From Chloroflexi bacterium RBG_16_64_43 (GTDB lineage Bacteria > Chloroflexota > Anaerolineae > Anaerolineales > RBG-16-64-43): 8,864 bases of DNA. Under the pieces are notes generated by a model that saw only the letters and a list, made by a program, of their open reading frames with translations, was not told the DNA's origin and searched no databases. Both the position numbers and the translations under genes were made by a program. Positions 1-8,443 of the stretch are shown here, in pieces; the first letter of the stretch is position 1; each line of letters opens with the position of its first letter. The stretch is from positions 1 to 8,864 of the forward strand of contig MGOA01000102.1 in the NCBI GenBank assembly GCA_001796965.1. Direction: 5' to 3'.

Positions 1-2750
<2,750 letters not shown>

Positions 2751-2757
2751 GCCAATG

Positions 2758-2764
2758 CTCCTTT
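2758..2764 (-). promoter_or_regulatory. Ribosome binding site of ppdK
   Basis: The minus strand reads AAAGGAG, seven bases before the ATG at 2750. It fixes the start that includes the basic N-terminal tail and is among the strongest Shine-Dalgarno sequences in the window. Confidence 0.8.
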
Positions 2765-2781
2765 GTGGCTCAATGATGGCT

Positions 2782-2862
2782 CTATTCCATGGAAGAATCG
2801 CGTGATCTTACCACGTTCTCTCCATCACGAATGATGACACGCGTCACTCGCTCGTCACGCAT
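2782..2862 (-). CDS. Possible 26-codon small ORF between the Rieske gene and ppdK
   Basis: An ATG at 2862 opens a frame of 26 codons ending in TAG at 2784-2782. The product starts MRDERVTRVIIRDGE and ends SSME, and is highly charged. A GAGG sequence lies about 9 bases upstream of the ATG, a tolerable but weak ribosome binding site. The frame ends about 30 nt before the ppdK start, so it could be a leader peptide or the residue of a lost gene. I recognise no family and an ORF this short can arise by chance. The overlapping direct repeat and -10-like sequence offer a competing non-coding explanation. Confidence 0.2.
   Translation of the reverse strand: MRDERVTRVIIRDGENVVRSRDSSME
2805..2813 (-). 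promoter_or_regulatory. Candidate extended -10 element for ppdK
   Basis: The minus strand reads TGGTAAGAT, which fits the TGnTAnnnT form of an extended -10 element. The hexamer 17 bases further upstream (CATTCG) is a poor -35. Transcription would begin near 2798 and leave a leader of roughly 48 nt. This is a weak pattern match that could be chance. It lies inside the possible 26-codon ORF at 2862-2782, so at most one of the two readings may matter. Confidence 0.22.
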
Positions 2863-2866
2863 GATG
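2825..2866. repeat. Imperfect 12-bp direct repeat upstream of ppdK
   Basis: On the plus strand tcacgaatgatg (2825-2836) and tcacgcatgatg (2855-2866) differ at one base. Their starts are 30 bp apart, close to three helical turns, and two more gtcac words lie between them. The pair sits just upstream of the candidate -10 at 2805-2813, where an activator or repressor site would be expected. Part of the similarity could come from a short coding stretch rather than an operator. Confidence 0.35.
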
Positions 2867-2910
2867 TAATACCTCGTCTGCTGGCTGCCCCGGCGCGAAG
2901 TTAAACCACA

Positions 2911-2936
2911 TGCCGCGCAGCCTCAGCCGCGCGGCA
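2911..2936 (-). terminator. GC-rich hairpin 3' of the suf cluster, possible terminator
   Basis: The sequences at 2911-2921 and 2926-2936 are inverted repeats of 11 bp with one G-T wobble and a 4-nt loop (plus strand ctca). The hairpin lies 36 bases beyond the Rieske gene stop. The following minus-strand sequence is TGTGGTTTAAC, only weakly T-rich, so it is not a textbook intrinsic terminator. It could still end or attenuate the suf transcript, or stabilise its 3' end. Confidence 0.4.
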
Positions 2937-2972
2937 CGCTCTCTCAGACGGTTGGTGCTGCCCCTTCCTAGG

Positions 2973-3320
2973 TCAGCGCGCGGGCAACCCGATTTGCAGC
3001 TCGCCCTCGTGCTCGCGCACGGGGTAGGCGGGGATGTCGACCACCGCGGGAAGCAGGAGCGCTTTGCCCGTGCGCACGTCGAAGCGGGCGCCGTGGCGCG
3101 GGCATTCGATCTCGAATCCGTCCAGTTCGCCCTCCCCCAGCGGTCCCTGGTCGTGCGTGCACAAGTCGGCGATGGCGTACCACTCGCTGCCGATATGCAG
3201 GAGGGCAATGGGCTGACCGTCGATCTCAAACAGCCAGCGCGAGCCAATGGCGAAATTGGCTGCCGGGCCGACGGAGACGTACTGAACCTGGTCGTCTTGC
3301 AGCTTGAGGTAGTTGAACAT
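2973..3320 (-). CDS. Rieske [2Fe-2S] ferredoxin encoded in the suf cluster
   Basis: This is a small soluble Rieske-type ferredoxin of 115 residues, similar in size and layout to the ferredoxin components of aromatic-ring dioxygenases (BphF type) and to NirD-like proteins. It has no signal peptide or membrane segment, so it is cytoplasmic. The cluster ligands are visible: Cys54 and His56 in CTHDQGPLGEG, then Cys73 and His76 in ECPRHGARFD. This is a C-X-H ... C-X2-H pattern with 16 residues between His56 and Cys73. The tail PAYPVREHEGELQIGLP is the usual C-terminal beta strand. The gene starts 40 nt after sufU with a weak GAAGG site (3330-3334). No oxygenase or ferredoxin reductase gene is in view. 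Rieske ferredoxins recur in suf clusters of other phyla, so it may donate electrons to cluster assembly or be a client. That role is inferred. Confidence 0.9.
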   Translation of the reverse strand: MFNYLKLQDDQVQYVSVGPAANFAIGSRWLFEIDGQPIALLHIGSEWYAIADLCTHDQGPLGEGELDGFEIECPRHGARFDVRTGKALLLPAVVDIPAYPVREHEGELQIGLPAR

Positions 3321-3360
3321 GCCGGATGGCCTTCGATGTCGGGCGGAATGGGAGGAACTG

Positions 3361-3750
3361 CTAGTCGAGGTCGTGCACTTCAGCCAGGCCGTACGCTCCG
3401 GCTTTGAGCACCTTGAGCGAGAGCAGCGCGCATTTCAGGCGCACCGGCGAGAGCTCGATGCCGAGCATCTCCAGGATCTCCGCTTTGCCGATCGCGCGTA
3501 CATCCTCGAGCGACTTGCCGATGATCGATTCGGTCAAAAGGTCCGCCGAAGCCATCGAGATGGCGCAACCCTGGCCGGAGAAGGCGGCCTCCGAAACGCG
3601 GCCGTCCGCCCCCAAGCGCACGTCAATGCGCAGGCGGTCGCCACACAATGGGTTGTCGTCCTCGTACGATATGTCGTGCGGGTCGAGGGTCCCCTTCATG
3701 CGGGGGTTCTTGTAGTGATCGATGATCTGCTCTCGATATAGGTCGTCCAT
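3361..3750 (-). CDS. sufU: SufU Fe-S assembly protein, sulfurtransferase partner of SufS
   Basis: SufU accepts persulfide sulfur from SufS and hands it to the SufBCD scaffold. The 129-residue product belongs to the IscU/SufU family and carries all expected zinc ligands: Cys36 and Asp38 in NPLCGD, Cys62 in GQGCAIS and Cys107 in RLKCALL. Arg and Lys at positions -3 and -1 before Cys107 match the SufU RVKC pattern, not the IscU His-Cys pair. The spacing Cys62-Cys107 is 45, however, against 62 in Bacillus subtilis SufU (Cys66-Cys128). The roughly 17-residue insertion that usually marks SufU is therefore missing, and the protein is shorter than the typical 145 or so. The ATG at 3750 lies 20 nt after the sufS stop. 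No strong Shine-Dalgarno is seen, which suggests translation coupled to sufS. The family is secure. The zinc-dependent transfer role is inferred from the ligands and the adjacent sufS. Confidence 0.94.
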   Translation of the reverse strand: MDDLYREQIIDHYKNPRMKGTLDPHDISYEDDNPLCGDRLRIDVRLGADGRVSEAAFSGQGCAISMASADLLTESIIGKSLEDVRAIGKAEILEMLGIELSPVRLKCALLSLKVLKAGAYGLAEVHDLD

Positions 3751-3770
3751 ACGGTTCCCGCGTACTCGCT

Positions 3771-5018
3771 TCAGGCGAAGATGTCGTTGACCTTTTGCAC
3801 CGCAGCCACCAGCCGGTCCACCTCTTCGCGCGTGTTGTACAGATAAAACGACGCGCGGGTGGTGGCCATGAGCCCATAGCGCTCGTGCAGCGGCATGGCA
3901 CAGTGATGCCCGGCGCGCACGGCCACCCCGTCGGCATCCAGAATCTGCGCGACGTCGTGCGGATGGGCCGCCTGCATCACGAAGGAAGCCACCCCGCCAC
4001 GCAGCGCCGGCGCGGGGCCGTACACGCGCACGCCCGGCACTTCGCTCAGGCGGTCGAGGGTGTAGGCGATGAGGTCCTGCTCGTGGGCGTGGATCGCATC
4101 CATGCCGGCCGCCTCGAGGAACCCAATCGCTGCCCCCAGCCCGATGACTTCGGCGATGGCCGGTGTGCCGGCCTCGAACTTGTGAGGAATCTCGTTGGTG
4201 CTGAATTCGTGCAGCCGCACCCGGCGGATCATGTCACCGCCGCCCAGGAAGGGAGGCATCTTTTCGAGAAGCTCGCGCCGGCCGTACAGGATGCCGATGC
4301 CGGTCGGGCCGCACATCTTGTGCGAGGAGAACGCCAGAAAATCGGCCCCCAGTTCGCGAACGTTTACTTTCATGTGGGGTACCGACTGAGCGCCATCCAC
4401 CAGGACCACCGCCCCGGCGGCGTGCGCCTGGCGGCTCATCTCGGCCACCGGGTTGATCGTGCCGAGCACATTCGACATGTGCCCGACAGCCACCAGCTTC
4501 GGCCGGCGCTCGAGCAGCTTCTCGTACACGGGTAGAACCAGCAGCCCGTCGTCGCTCACCGGCACGAATTCCAGCTGCACGCCCTTCTCAGCCGCCAGCA
4601 TCTGCCACGGCACGATATTCGAGTGGTGCTCCATCTCAGTCAATAAGATCAAGTCGCCGGCTGCCAGGTTGGCCTGGGCCCAGGTGCGCATCACCAGGTT
4701 GATCGACTCGGTCGTGTTGCGGGTGAAGATGATCTCGGCCGGCTCCGCCGCCCCGATGAAGGCAGCAACTCGCGCACGGGCCGCTTCGAACTGCGCCGTG
4801 GCCTCCTCCGCCAGTTGATACACGCCGCGATGGATATTGGCGTTGTGGCGGCGGTAGAAGAGATCCATTGCCTCGATCACCGCCAGCGGCTTCTGCGAGG
4901 TGGCCGTCGAATCCAAATACACCAGCGGCACGCCGGGCTTCATCTCGCGCGCGAGCACCGGGAACTGCTCACGCAGGCGGGCGACATCCAGTGTGGGGGA
5001 TCGGGTGGCCGGGGTCAT
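3771..5018 (-). CDS. sufS: Cysteine desulfurase SufS (PLP-dependent)
   Basis: SufS removes sulfur from L-cysteine, giving alanine and an enzyme-bound persulfide for Fe-S assembly. The 415-residue protein is close to the usual 405-410. Landmarks of class V aminotransferase-fold desulfurases are visible: LDSTATSQKP at 35-44, NANIHRGVY at 59-67, the PLP-stacking His131 in EMEHHSN, Asp208 in VDGAQSVPH, the PLP Lys234 in SSHKMCGPTGIG, and the catalytic Cys373 in RAGHHCAMPL. His354 in HPHDV lies 19 residues before Cys373, the same spacing as His342 to Cys361 of Bacillus subtilis SufS. That His binds the zinc of SufU during sulfur transfer, so this SufS looks matched to the neighbouring sufU and not to SufE. 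The start at 5018 has an AAGGA site (5023-5027) four bases upstream. Unlike its neighbours, the gene is preceded by a long repeat-filled gap. Confidence 0.97.
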   Translation of the reverse strand: MTPATRSPTLDVARLREQFPVLAREMKPGVPLVYLDSTATSQKPLAVIEAMDLFYRRHNANIHRGVYQLAEEATAQFEAARARVAAFIGAAEPAEIIFTRNTTESINLVMRTWAQANLAAGDLILLTEMEHHSNIVPWQMLAAEKGVQLEFVPVSDDGLLVLPVYEKLLERRPKLVAVGHMSNVLGTINPVAEMSRQAHAAGAVVLVDGAQSVPHMKVNVRELGADFLAFSSHKMCGPTGIGILYGRRELLEKMPPFLGGGDMIRRVRLHEFSTNEIPHKFEAGTPAIAEVIGLGAAIGFLEAAGMDAIHAHEQDLIAYTLDRLSEVPGVRVYGPAPALRGGVASFVMQAAHPHDVAQILDADGVAVRAGHHCAMPLHERYGLMATTRASFYLYNTREEVDRLVAAVQKVNDIFA

Positions 5019-5022
5019 GGCT

Positions 5023-5027
5023 TCCTT
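5023..5027 (-). promoter_or_regulatory. Ribosome binding site of sufS
   Basis: The minus strand reads AAGGA four bases before the ATG at 5018. It lets sufS be translated independently even though the preceding gene ends 273 nt away. Confidence 0.6.
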
Positions 5028-5126
5028 GGGCGGGATCCTTGAACATCAACTCGCTCACGAACGACTGTCTTGGCCCACAGTGATTTCGCCATTGAAGAAT
5101 TCCGAAGGGCGAGGCCTAGGGCCGCG

Positions 5127-5266
5127 ACCCCACCCCTACCCCCTCCCCTTGATACGGGGAGGGGAAGGTCAACACTCCAGGGGATGTGGGGCCGCGAAGC
5201 GGCCCCACATCCCCTTACAGATTCATCTCCCCCGCTTCGCTTGCGGAGAGGGGGCCGGGGGGTGAG
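5127..5266. repeat. Stem-loop-rich dispersed repeat inside the suf cluster
   Basis: This stretch of about 140 bp holds three stem-loops in series: a 9-bp stem at 5140-5148/5156-5164, a perfect 17-bp stem at 5179-5215, and an imperfect one at about 5227-5253. Its outer parts are imperfect inverted repeats of each other. The C-rich block at 5131-5148 resembles the reverse complement of the G-rich block at 5245-5264. C-rich blocks of this kind are common between genes in Chloroflexota and some other genomes, where they yield spurious Pro/Arg/Gly-rich ORFs. No transposase is present. The layout resembles a non-autonomous palindromic or MITE-like element, but I see no target-site duplication. The rest of the gap 5291-5019 holds the sufS ribosome binding site and no clear promoter. 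Confidence 0.65.
5179..5215. repeat. Perfect 17-bp inverted repeat with 3-nt loop
   Basis: The arm at 5179-5195 (agggg atgtggggccgc) pairs without mismatch with 5199-5215 across the loop gaa. It is the strongest predicted hairpin in the window and would form in RNA from either strand. There is no following T-run on the minus strand, so a classical terminator is unlikely. It could act as a transcript-stabilising, processing or attenuating structure between the sufD-side and sufS-side genes. Confidence 0.7.
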
Positions 5267-5291
5267 GCGCGTGAGCATGATAGACCCTTAC

Positions 5292-5615
5292 CTAGTTGCG
5301 GCGCTTGCCGCTGACGCGCGTCAGGCGCGCCCGTGCACGGCGGCGGGTCGAGCGGATCTTCTCTGAGCCGCGCGTAAACCACAGGATGCGGTCCGGTACC
5401 ATCCAGCCGTCGGTCAGATAGACATCGCTGCGGAACTGGACCGCGGTCATGCGCCCGTCGGCGTGGACGATCACGCCCTCCACCCAATCGCGCACGCGCC
5501 GCCCGCTGCGTTTGTGATCGCACAGGACCTCCACCTTTTCGCCGATGGCAAAGGCCTGAGCGAGAGTCTTGGCCGGTTCTTCCGGCTTGCCACGAGGTTC
5601 GCGACGAGAATTCAT
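5292..5615 (-). CDS. Small basic protein of unknown function between sufD and sufS
   Basis: The 107-residue product is not recognised. It has a charged N-terminus (1-23), a core at about 24-80 rich in alternating hydrophobic residues and aromatics (GEKVEVL, RDWVEGVIVHADG, MTAVQF, YLTDGWMVPDRILWF), and a tail at 82-107 with 12 Arg/Lys in 26 residues. The core looks like a small beta-barrel of SH3 or Tudor type and the tail could bind nucleic acid. Both are impressions from composition, not family matches. It has one Cys (32) and no Fe-S ligand motif, signal peptide or membrane segment. The start at 5615 is preceded by a purine-rich AAGGGGGGAG site (5617-5626) filling the 11-nt gap after the sufD stop, which argues for a real, co-translated gene. 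Its position suggests an accessory role in Fe-S assembly, but it may be only a passenger. Confidence 0.62.
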   Translation of the reverse strand: MNSRREPRGKPEEPAKTLAQAFAIGEKVEVLCDHKRSGRRVRDWVEGVIVHADGRMTAVQFRSDVYLTDGWMVPDRILWFTRGSEKIRSTRRRARARLTRVSGKRRN

Positions 5616-5626
5616 TCTCCCCCCTT

Positions 5627-7000
5627 CTAGCCCCGAACCGAAGCGCCCATTTTAGCATCGATAGCTGAGCGTAGTCGGCGTCGGACGCCCTCGAAGGGAA
5701 TGCGTTGCATGATCGTGTCGAAGAATCCATCCACCACGACGCGCTCGGCCTCCGGCCGCGGGATCCCGCGCGTCATCAAATAGAACACTTCATCTTCGTC
5801 CAGCTGGCCCACCGTGGCGCCGTGCGTGCAGCGCACGTCGTCGGCCAAGATCTCCAGGCCGGGTATCGAATCGGCGCGCGCATTCTTGGAGAGGATCAGA
5901 TTGCGGTTGGCCTGGTACCCGTCTGCCTTCTCGGCCCCGCGGGCCACGAAGATCATTCCCTGCCACACCGAACGGCTGTGCCCCTTGAGCGCTCCCTTGA
6001 AGAGCAGGTCGCTCGTGGTATGAGGCGCGCGGTGGTTTTGCTGCGTATCATGATCCAAATGTTGGTGGCCATCGGCAAAGTAGAACCCGGACATGCGCCC
6101 GGTGGCTCCGGCGCCCAGCAAATCCAGCGTGGTGAATGTCTTCGTCAGGCGGCTGCCCGTCCCGCCGAAGATCCACTCCAATGTGGCGCCTTCGTGCACT
6201 TGCGCCCGCTCGTGGGTGATGTTCCACACGTTGTCACCCCACGACTGCAGCTCGACAAAGCGCAGTGTAGAGCCCTGTTGGGCGATGAGTTCCACGACGC
6301 CCGCACGCAGGCTGGCCGCGCTTCCGGCCGGCGAGGCGTTCTCGTGCACGTAGGTCAACGCGGCGCCCTCGTCCACAACCACCAACAGCCGCCAGCCGCG
6401 CAGTCCGCTGGGTGTGGTCCAGCAGACGGAATGCAGGGGCAGCTCAGCTTGCACGCCCTTGGGCACGTAGGCAAACGCGCCCACGTCGCCTACCGCCGCG
6501 ACCAGCGCGGCAAACTTGCCCTCCGCCGGATTAACGGCCTCGCCGAAGTATCGCTGCACGAGGTCGCCGTGCGAGCGCGCGGCCTCGGCAAAGGGCAAGA
6601 AGATCACGCCCTGCGCCGCCAGCGCGGGGGCCAGCGGTGTGACCGCCGGTTCGAAGTCGCCGAACACGACTTGGCCGCCGTGGGCTTTGCCTAGCAGCGG
6701 TTTCAACAAATCCGCCGGTGGCCGCCTGGTGCGCCCGGGCACGCCCAGCGCGTTGAGGTCGAGCTCGTCCAACCTCAGCCCGGCCAGATCGGTGCGCCGC
6801 CAGGCCTCGTCGCTCGCGACCGGCAGGGGCATCTCGCGATACATGCGAAGCGCCTCGCGCCGGCGGTCCGCCAGCCAGCCGGGCTCACCTTGCCCGCGGG
6901 CGATGGATTCGACCTGCGCCACCGAATAGGCAGCATCTTTGGCCGCGGCGGGCATGCGCGGGCCCGCCCGTTCGGTTCGAATGACGACCCGTTCCTGCAT
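5627..7000 (-). CDS. sufD: SufD, scaffold subunit of the SufBCD Fe-S assembly complex
   Basis: SufD pairs with SufB, and with two SufC ATPases forms the cytoplasmic scaffold on which clusters are built. The 457-residue protein shows the SufBD family layout: a helical N-terminal region (to about 100), a right-handed beta-helix core (about 165-400), and a helical C-terminal SufC-binding region with DEDEVFYLMTRGI at 401-413 and VVDGFFDTIMQRIP. Cys391 and His393 in ILADDVRCTHGATVG match Cys358 and His360 of Escherichia coli SufD, the residues at the SufB-SufD interface where a cluster is thought to assemble. It lacks the paired EGC and VVCD cysteines of SufB, which separates it from its paralogue. 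The ATG at 7000 has an AAAGGA site (7007-7012) and lies 33 nt after the sufB stop. SufD is more divergent than SufB, as usual, but the call is firm. Confidence 0.95.
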   Translation of the reverse strand: MQERVVIRTERAGPRMPAAAKDAAYSVAQVESIARGQGEPGWLADRRREALRMYREMPLPVASDEAWRRTDLAGLRLDELDLNALGVPGRTRRPPADLLKPLLGKAHGGQVVFGDFEPAVTPLAPALAAQGVIFLPFAEAARSHGDLVQRYFGEAVNPAEGKFAALVAAVGDVGAFAYVPKGVQAELPLHSVCWTTPSGLRGWRLLVVVDEGAALTYVHENASPAGSAASLRAGVVELIAQQGSTLRFVELQSWGDNVWNITHERAQVHEGATLEWIFGGTGSRLTKTFTTLDLLGAGATGRMSGFYFADGHQHLDHDTQQNHRAPHTTSDLLFKGALKGHSRSVWQGMIFVARGAEKADGYQANRNLILSKNARADSIPGLEILADDVRCTHGATVGQLDEDEVFYLMTRGIPRPEAERVVVDGFFDTIMQRIPFEGVRRRLRSAIDAKMGASVRG

Positions 7001-7006
7001 TCGTGG

Positions 7007-7012
7007 TCCTTT
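7007..7012 (-). promoter_or_regulatory. Ribosome binding site of sufD
   Basis: The minus strand reads AAAGGA six bases before the ATG at 7000. It supports this start for the variable N-terminus of SufD. Confidence 0.65.
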
Positions 7013-7033
7013 CGGCCCCGCAGCCGGGTTGAG

Positions 7034-8443
7034 CTACCCGACCGACCCTTCCATCTGGAGTTGGATCAGCCGGTTCATTTCGATGGCGTACTCCATGGGC
7101 AGCTCCTTGACCAACGGCTCGATGAAGCCCGAGACGACCATGGTCATGGCCTCTTCCTTCGAGAGCCCGCGGCTGGTGAGGTAGAACAACTGCTCCTCGC
7201 CCACCTTGCTGACCGTGGCCTCGTGCCCGATGGAGACATCGTCCTCGTCAATCTCGATGGTGGGATAGGTATCTGTGCGCGCTTCCGGGCCCAAGAGCAA
7301 GGCGTCGCACACCACGTTCGATTTGGCGCCCACCGCGCCCTTGTAGACCTTGAGCAGCCCGCGGTACGAAGCCCGCCCGCCGCCTTTGCTGATCGATTTC
7401 GAAGTGACCTTGCTGGTGGTGTGAGGCGCGGCATGGATCACTTTGCCACCCGCGTCTTGGTGCTGCCCGTCGCCGGCGAAAGCCATCGAGAGGATTTCAC
7501 CATGGGCTCCCTCCCCGACCAGGTAGCAGGAGGGATACTTCATCGTCAGCTTGCTGCCCAGGTTGGCATCCACCCATTCCATGGTCGCGCCCTCGTGCAC
7601 CACGGCGCGCTGGGTCACCAGGTTGTAGACGTTAGTCGACCAGTTCTGAATGGTCGTGTAGCGCACGCGCGCGCCCTTCTTGACCACAATCTCGATCACC
7701 CCGCTGTGGAACGAGTCCTTGGTGTAGATCGGCGCGGTGCAGCCCTCCACGTAGTGGACGTACGAGCCCTCTTCGGCGATGATCAGCGTGCGCTCGAACT
7801 GGCCCATGCTCTGGGTGTTGAGGCGGAAGTAGGCCTGCAGCGGTAGATCCACGTGGACCCCCGCCGGCACGTACACGAACGAACCACCCGACCAGCAGGC
7901 GCTATTGACCGCCGCGAACTTATTATCACTGAACGGCACCACCGTGCCAAAGTACTGCTTGAAGAGGTCGGGGTGCTTCTTCAGCCCGTCGTCGCTCGAA
8001 AGGAAGATGACCCCTTGCTTCTCGAGGTGTTCCTGGATGCTGTGGTAGACCATCTCCGATTCGTACTGTGCACCCACCCCGGCCAGGAACTTGCGCTCGG
8101 CTTCCGGGATGCCCAACCGGTCGAACGTCTTCTTGATCGTGTCGGGCACGTCTTCCCAGGTGCCGCTGGAGGCCTCCGACGGGCGAACGTAGTAGTAGAT
8201 GTCGTCGAAGTTCAAGCCCGCCAGGTTGCCGCCCCAGGTGGGCGTGGGCCGCTGCAGAAAGTGCTCCAGCGCCTTCAAGCGGTAGGCGCGCATCCATTCC
8301 GGCTCGCCTTTCTGGGAGGAGATCTCCTCCACCACCGCCCGGCTGAGGCCCTTGCCCGATTTGTAGACGTAGTCTTCCGGATCGTTGAACCCATACCGAT
8401 ATTCGCCCAGCTTTTCAAGCAGGCGAGAGTCGCTGCCAGCCAT
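7034..8443 (-). CDS. sufB: SufB, core scaffold subunit of the SufBCD complex
   Basis: SufB is the main cluster-building subunit, receiving persulfide sulfur and iron at the interface with SufD. The 469-residue protein is of normal length and strongly conserved. It has YRYGFNDPEDYVYKSGKGLS near the N-terminus, KFAAVNSACWSGGSFVYVP in the beta-helix, and YVEGCTAP with Cys235 (Cys254 in Escherichia coli, the sulfur acceptor). It also has KSNVVCDALLLGP with Cys379 (Cys405) and SIGHEATVSKVGEEQLFYL with His407 and Glu408 (the His433/Glu434 pair near the nascent cluster). The N-terminal CxxC cluster motif of the Escherichia coli protein is absent. Cysteines occur only at 183, 235, 306 and 379. The gene starts on the base after the sufC stop (TAG then ATG), with an AAGGAGG site at 8449-8455 inside sufC, so translation is probably coupled. 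Confidence 0.98.
   Translation of the reverse strand: MAGSDSRLLEKLGEYRYGFNDPEDYVYKSGKGLSRAVVEEISSQKGEPEWMRAYRLKALEHFLQRPTPTWGGNLAGLNFDDIYYYVRPSEASSGTWEDVPDTIKKTFDRLGIPEAERKFLAGVGAQYESEMVYHSIQEHLEKQGVIFLSSDDGLKKHPDLFKQYFGTVVPFSDNKFAAVNSACWSGGSFVYVPAGVHVDLPLQAYFRLNTQSMGQFERTLIIAEEGSYVHYVEGCTAPIYTKDSFHSGVIEIVVKKGARVRYTTIQNWSTNVYNLVTQRAVVHEGATMEWVDANLGSKLTMKYPSCYLVGEGAHGEILSMAFAGDGQHQDAGGKVIHAAPHTTSKVTSKSISKGGGRASYRGLLKVYKGAVGAKSNVVCDALLLGPEARTDTYPTIEIDEDDVSIGHEATVSKVGEEQLFYLTSRGLSKEEAMTMVVSGFIEPLVKELPMEYAIEMNRLIQLQMEGSVG

Noticed and set aside
2855..3247. Minus-strand frame of 130 codons overlapping the Rieske gene and running 118 nt past it.
   Set aside because: In the wrong frame for a protein with intact Rieske ligands. 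The remaining tail (MWFNFAPGQP...) starts inside a hairpin and lacks a ribosome binding site.
3795..4535. Plus-strand frame of 246 codons opposite sufS.
   Set aside because: Antisense to the catalytic parts of SufS, with biased composition and no family features.
5179..5215. The 17-bp hairpin as an intrinsic terminator of the upstream suf genes.
   Set aside because: No T-run follows on the minus strand, so it is listed as a structural repeat instead.
5015..5278. Minus-strand frame of 87 codons through the repeat, ending in an ATGA overlap with the sufS start.
   Set aside because: Its sequence is the translation of the C-rich/G-rich repeat (LTPRPPLRKRSGG type), a well-known class of spurious ORF. 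The overlap with sufS is probably coincidence.
5070..5366. Plus-strand frame of 98 codons across the repeat and the 3' end of the small basic ORF.
   Set aside because: Composed of repeat translation plus antisense of the small ORF, with no supporting signals.
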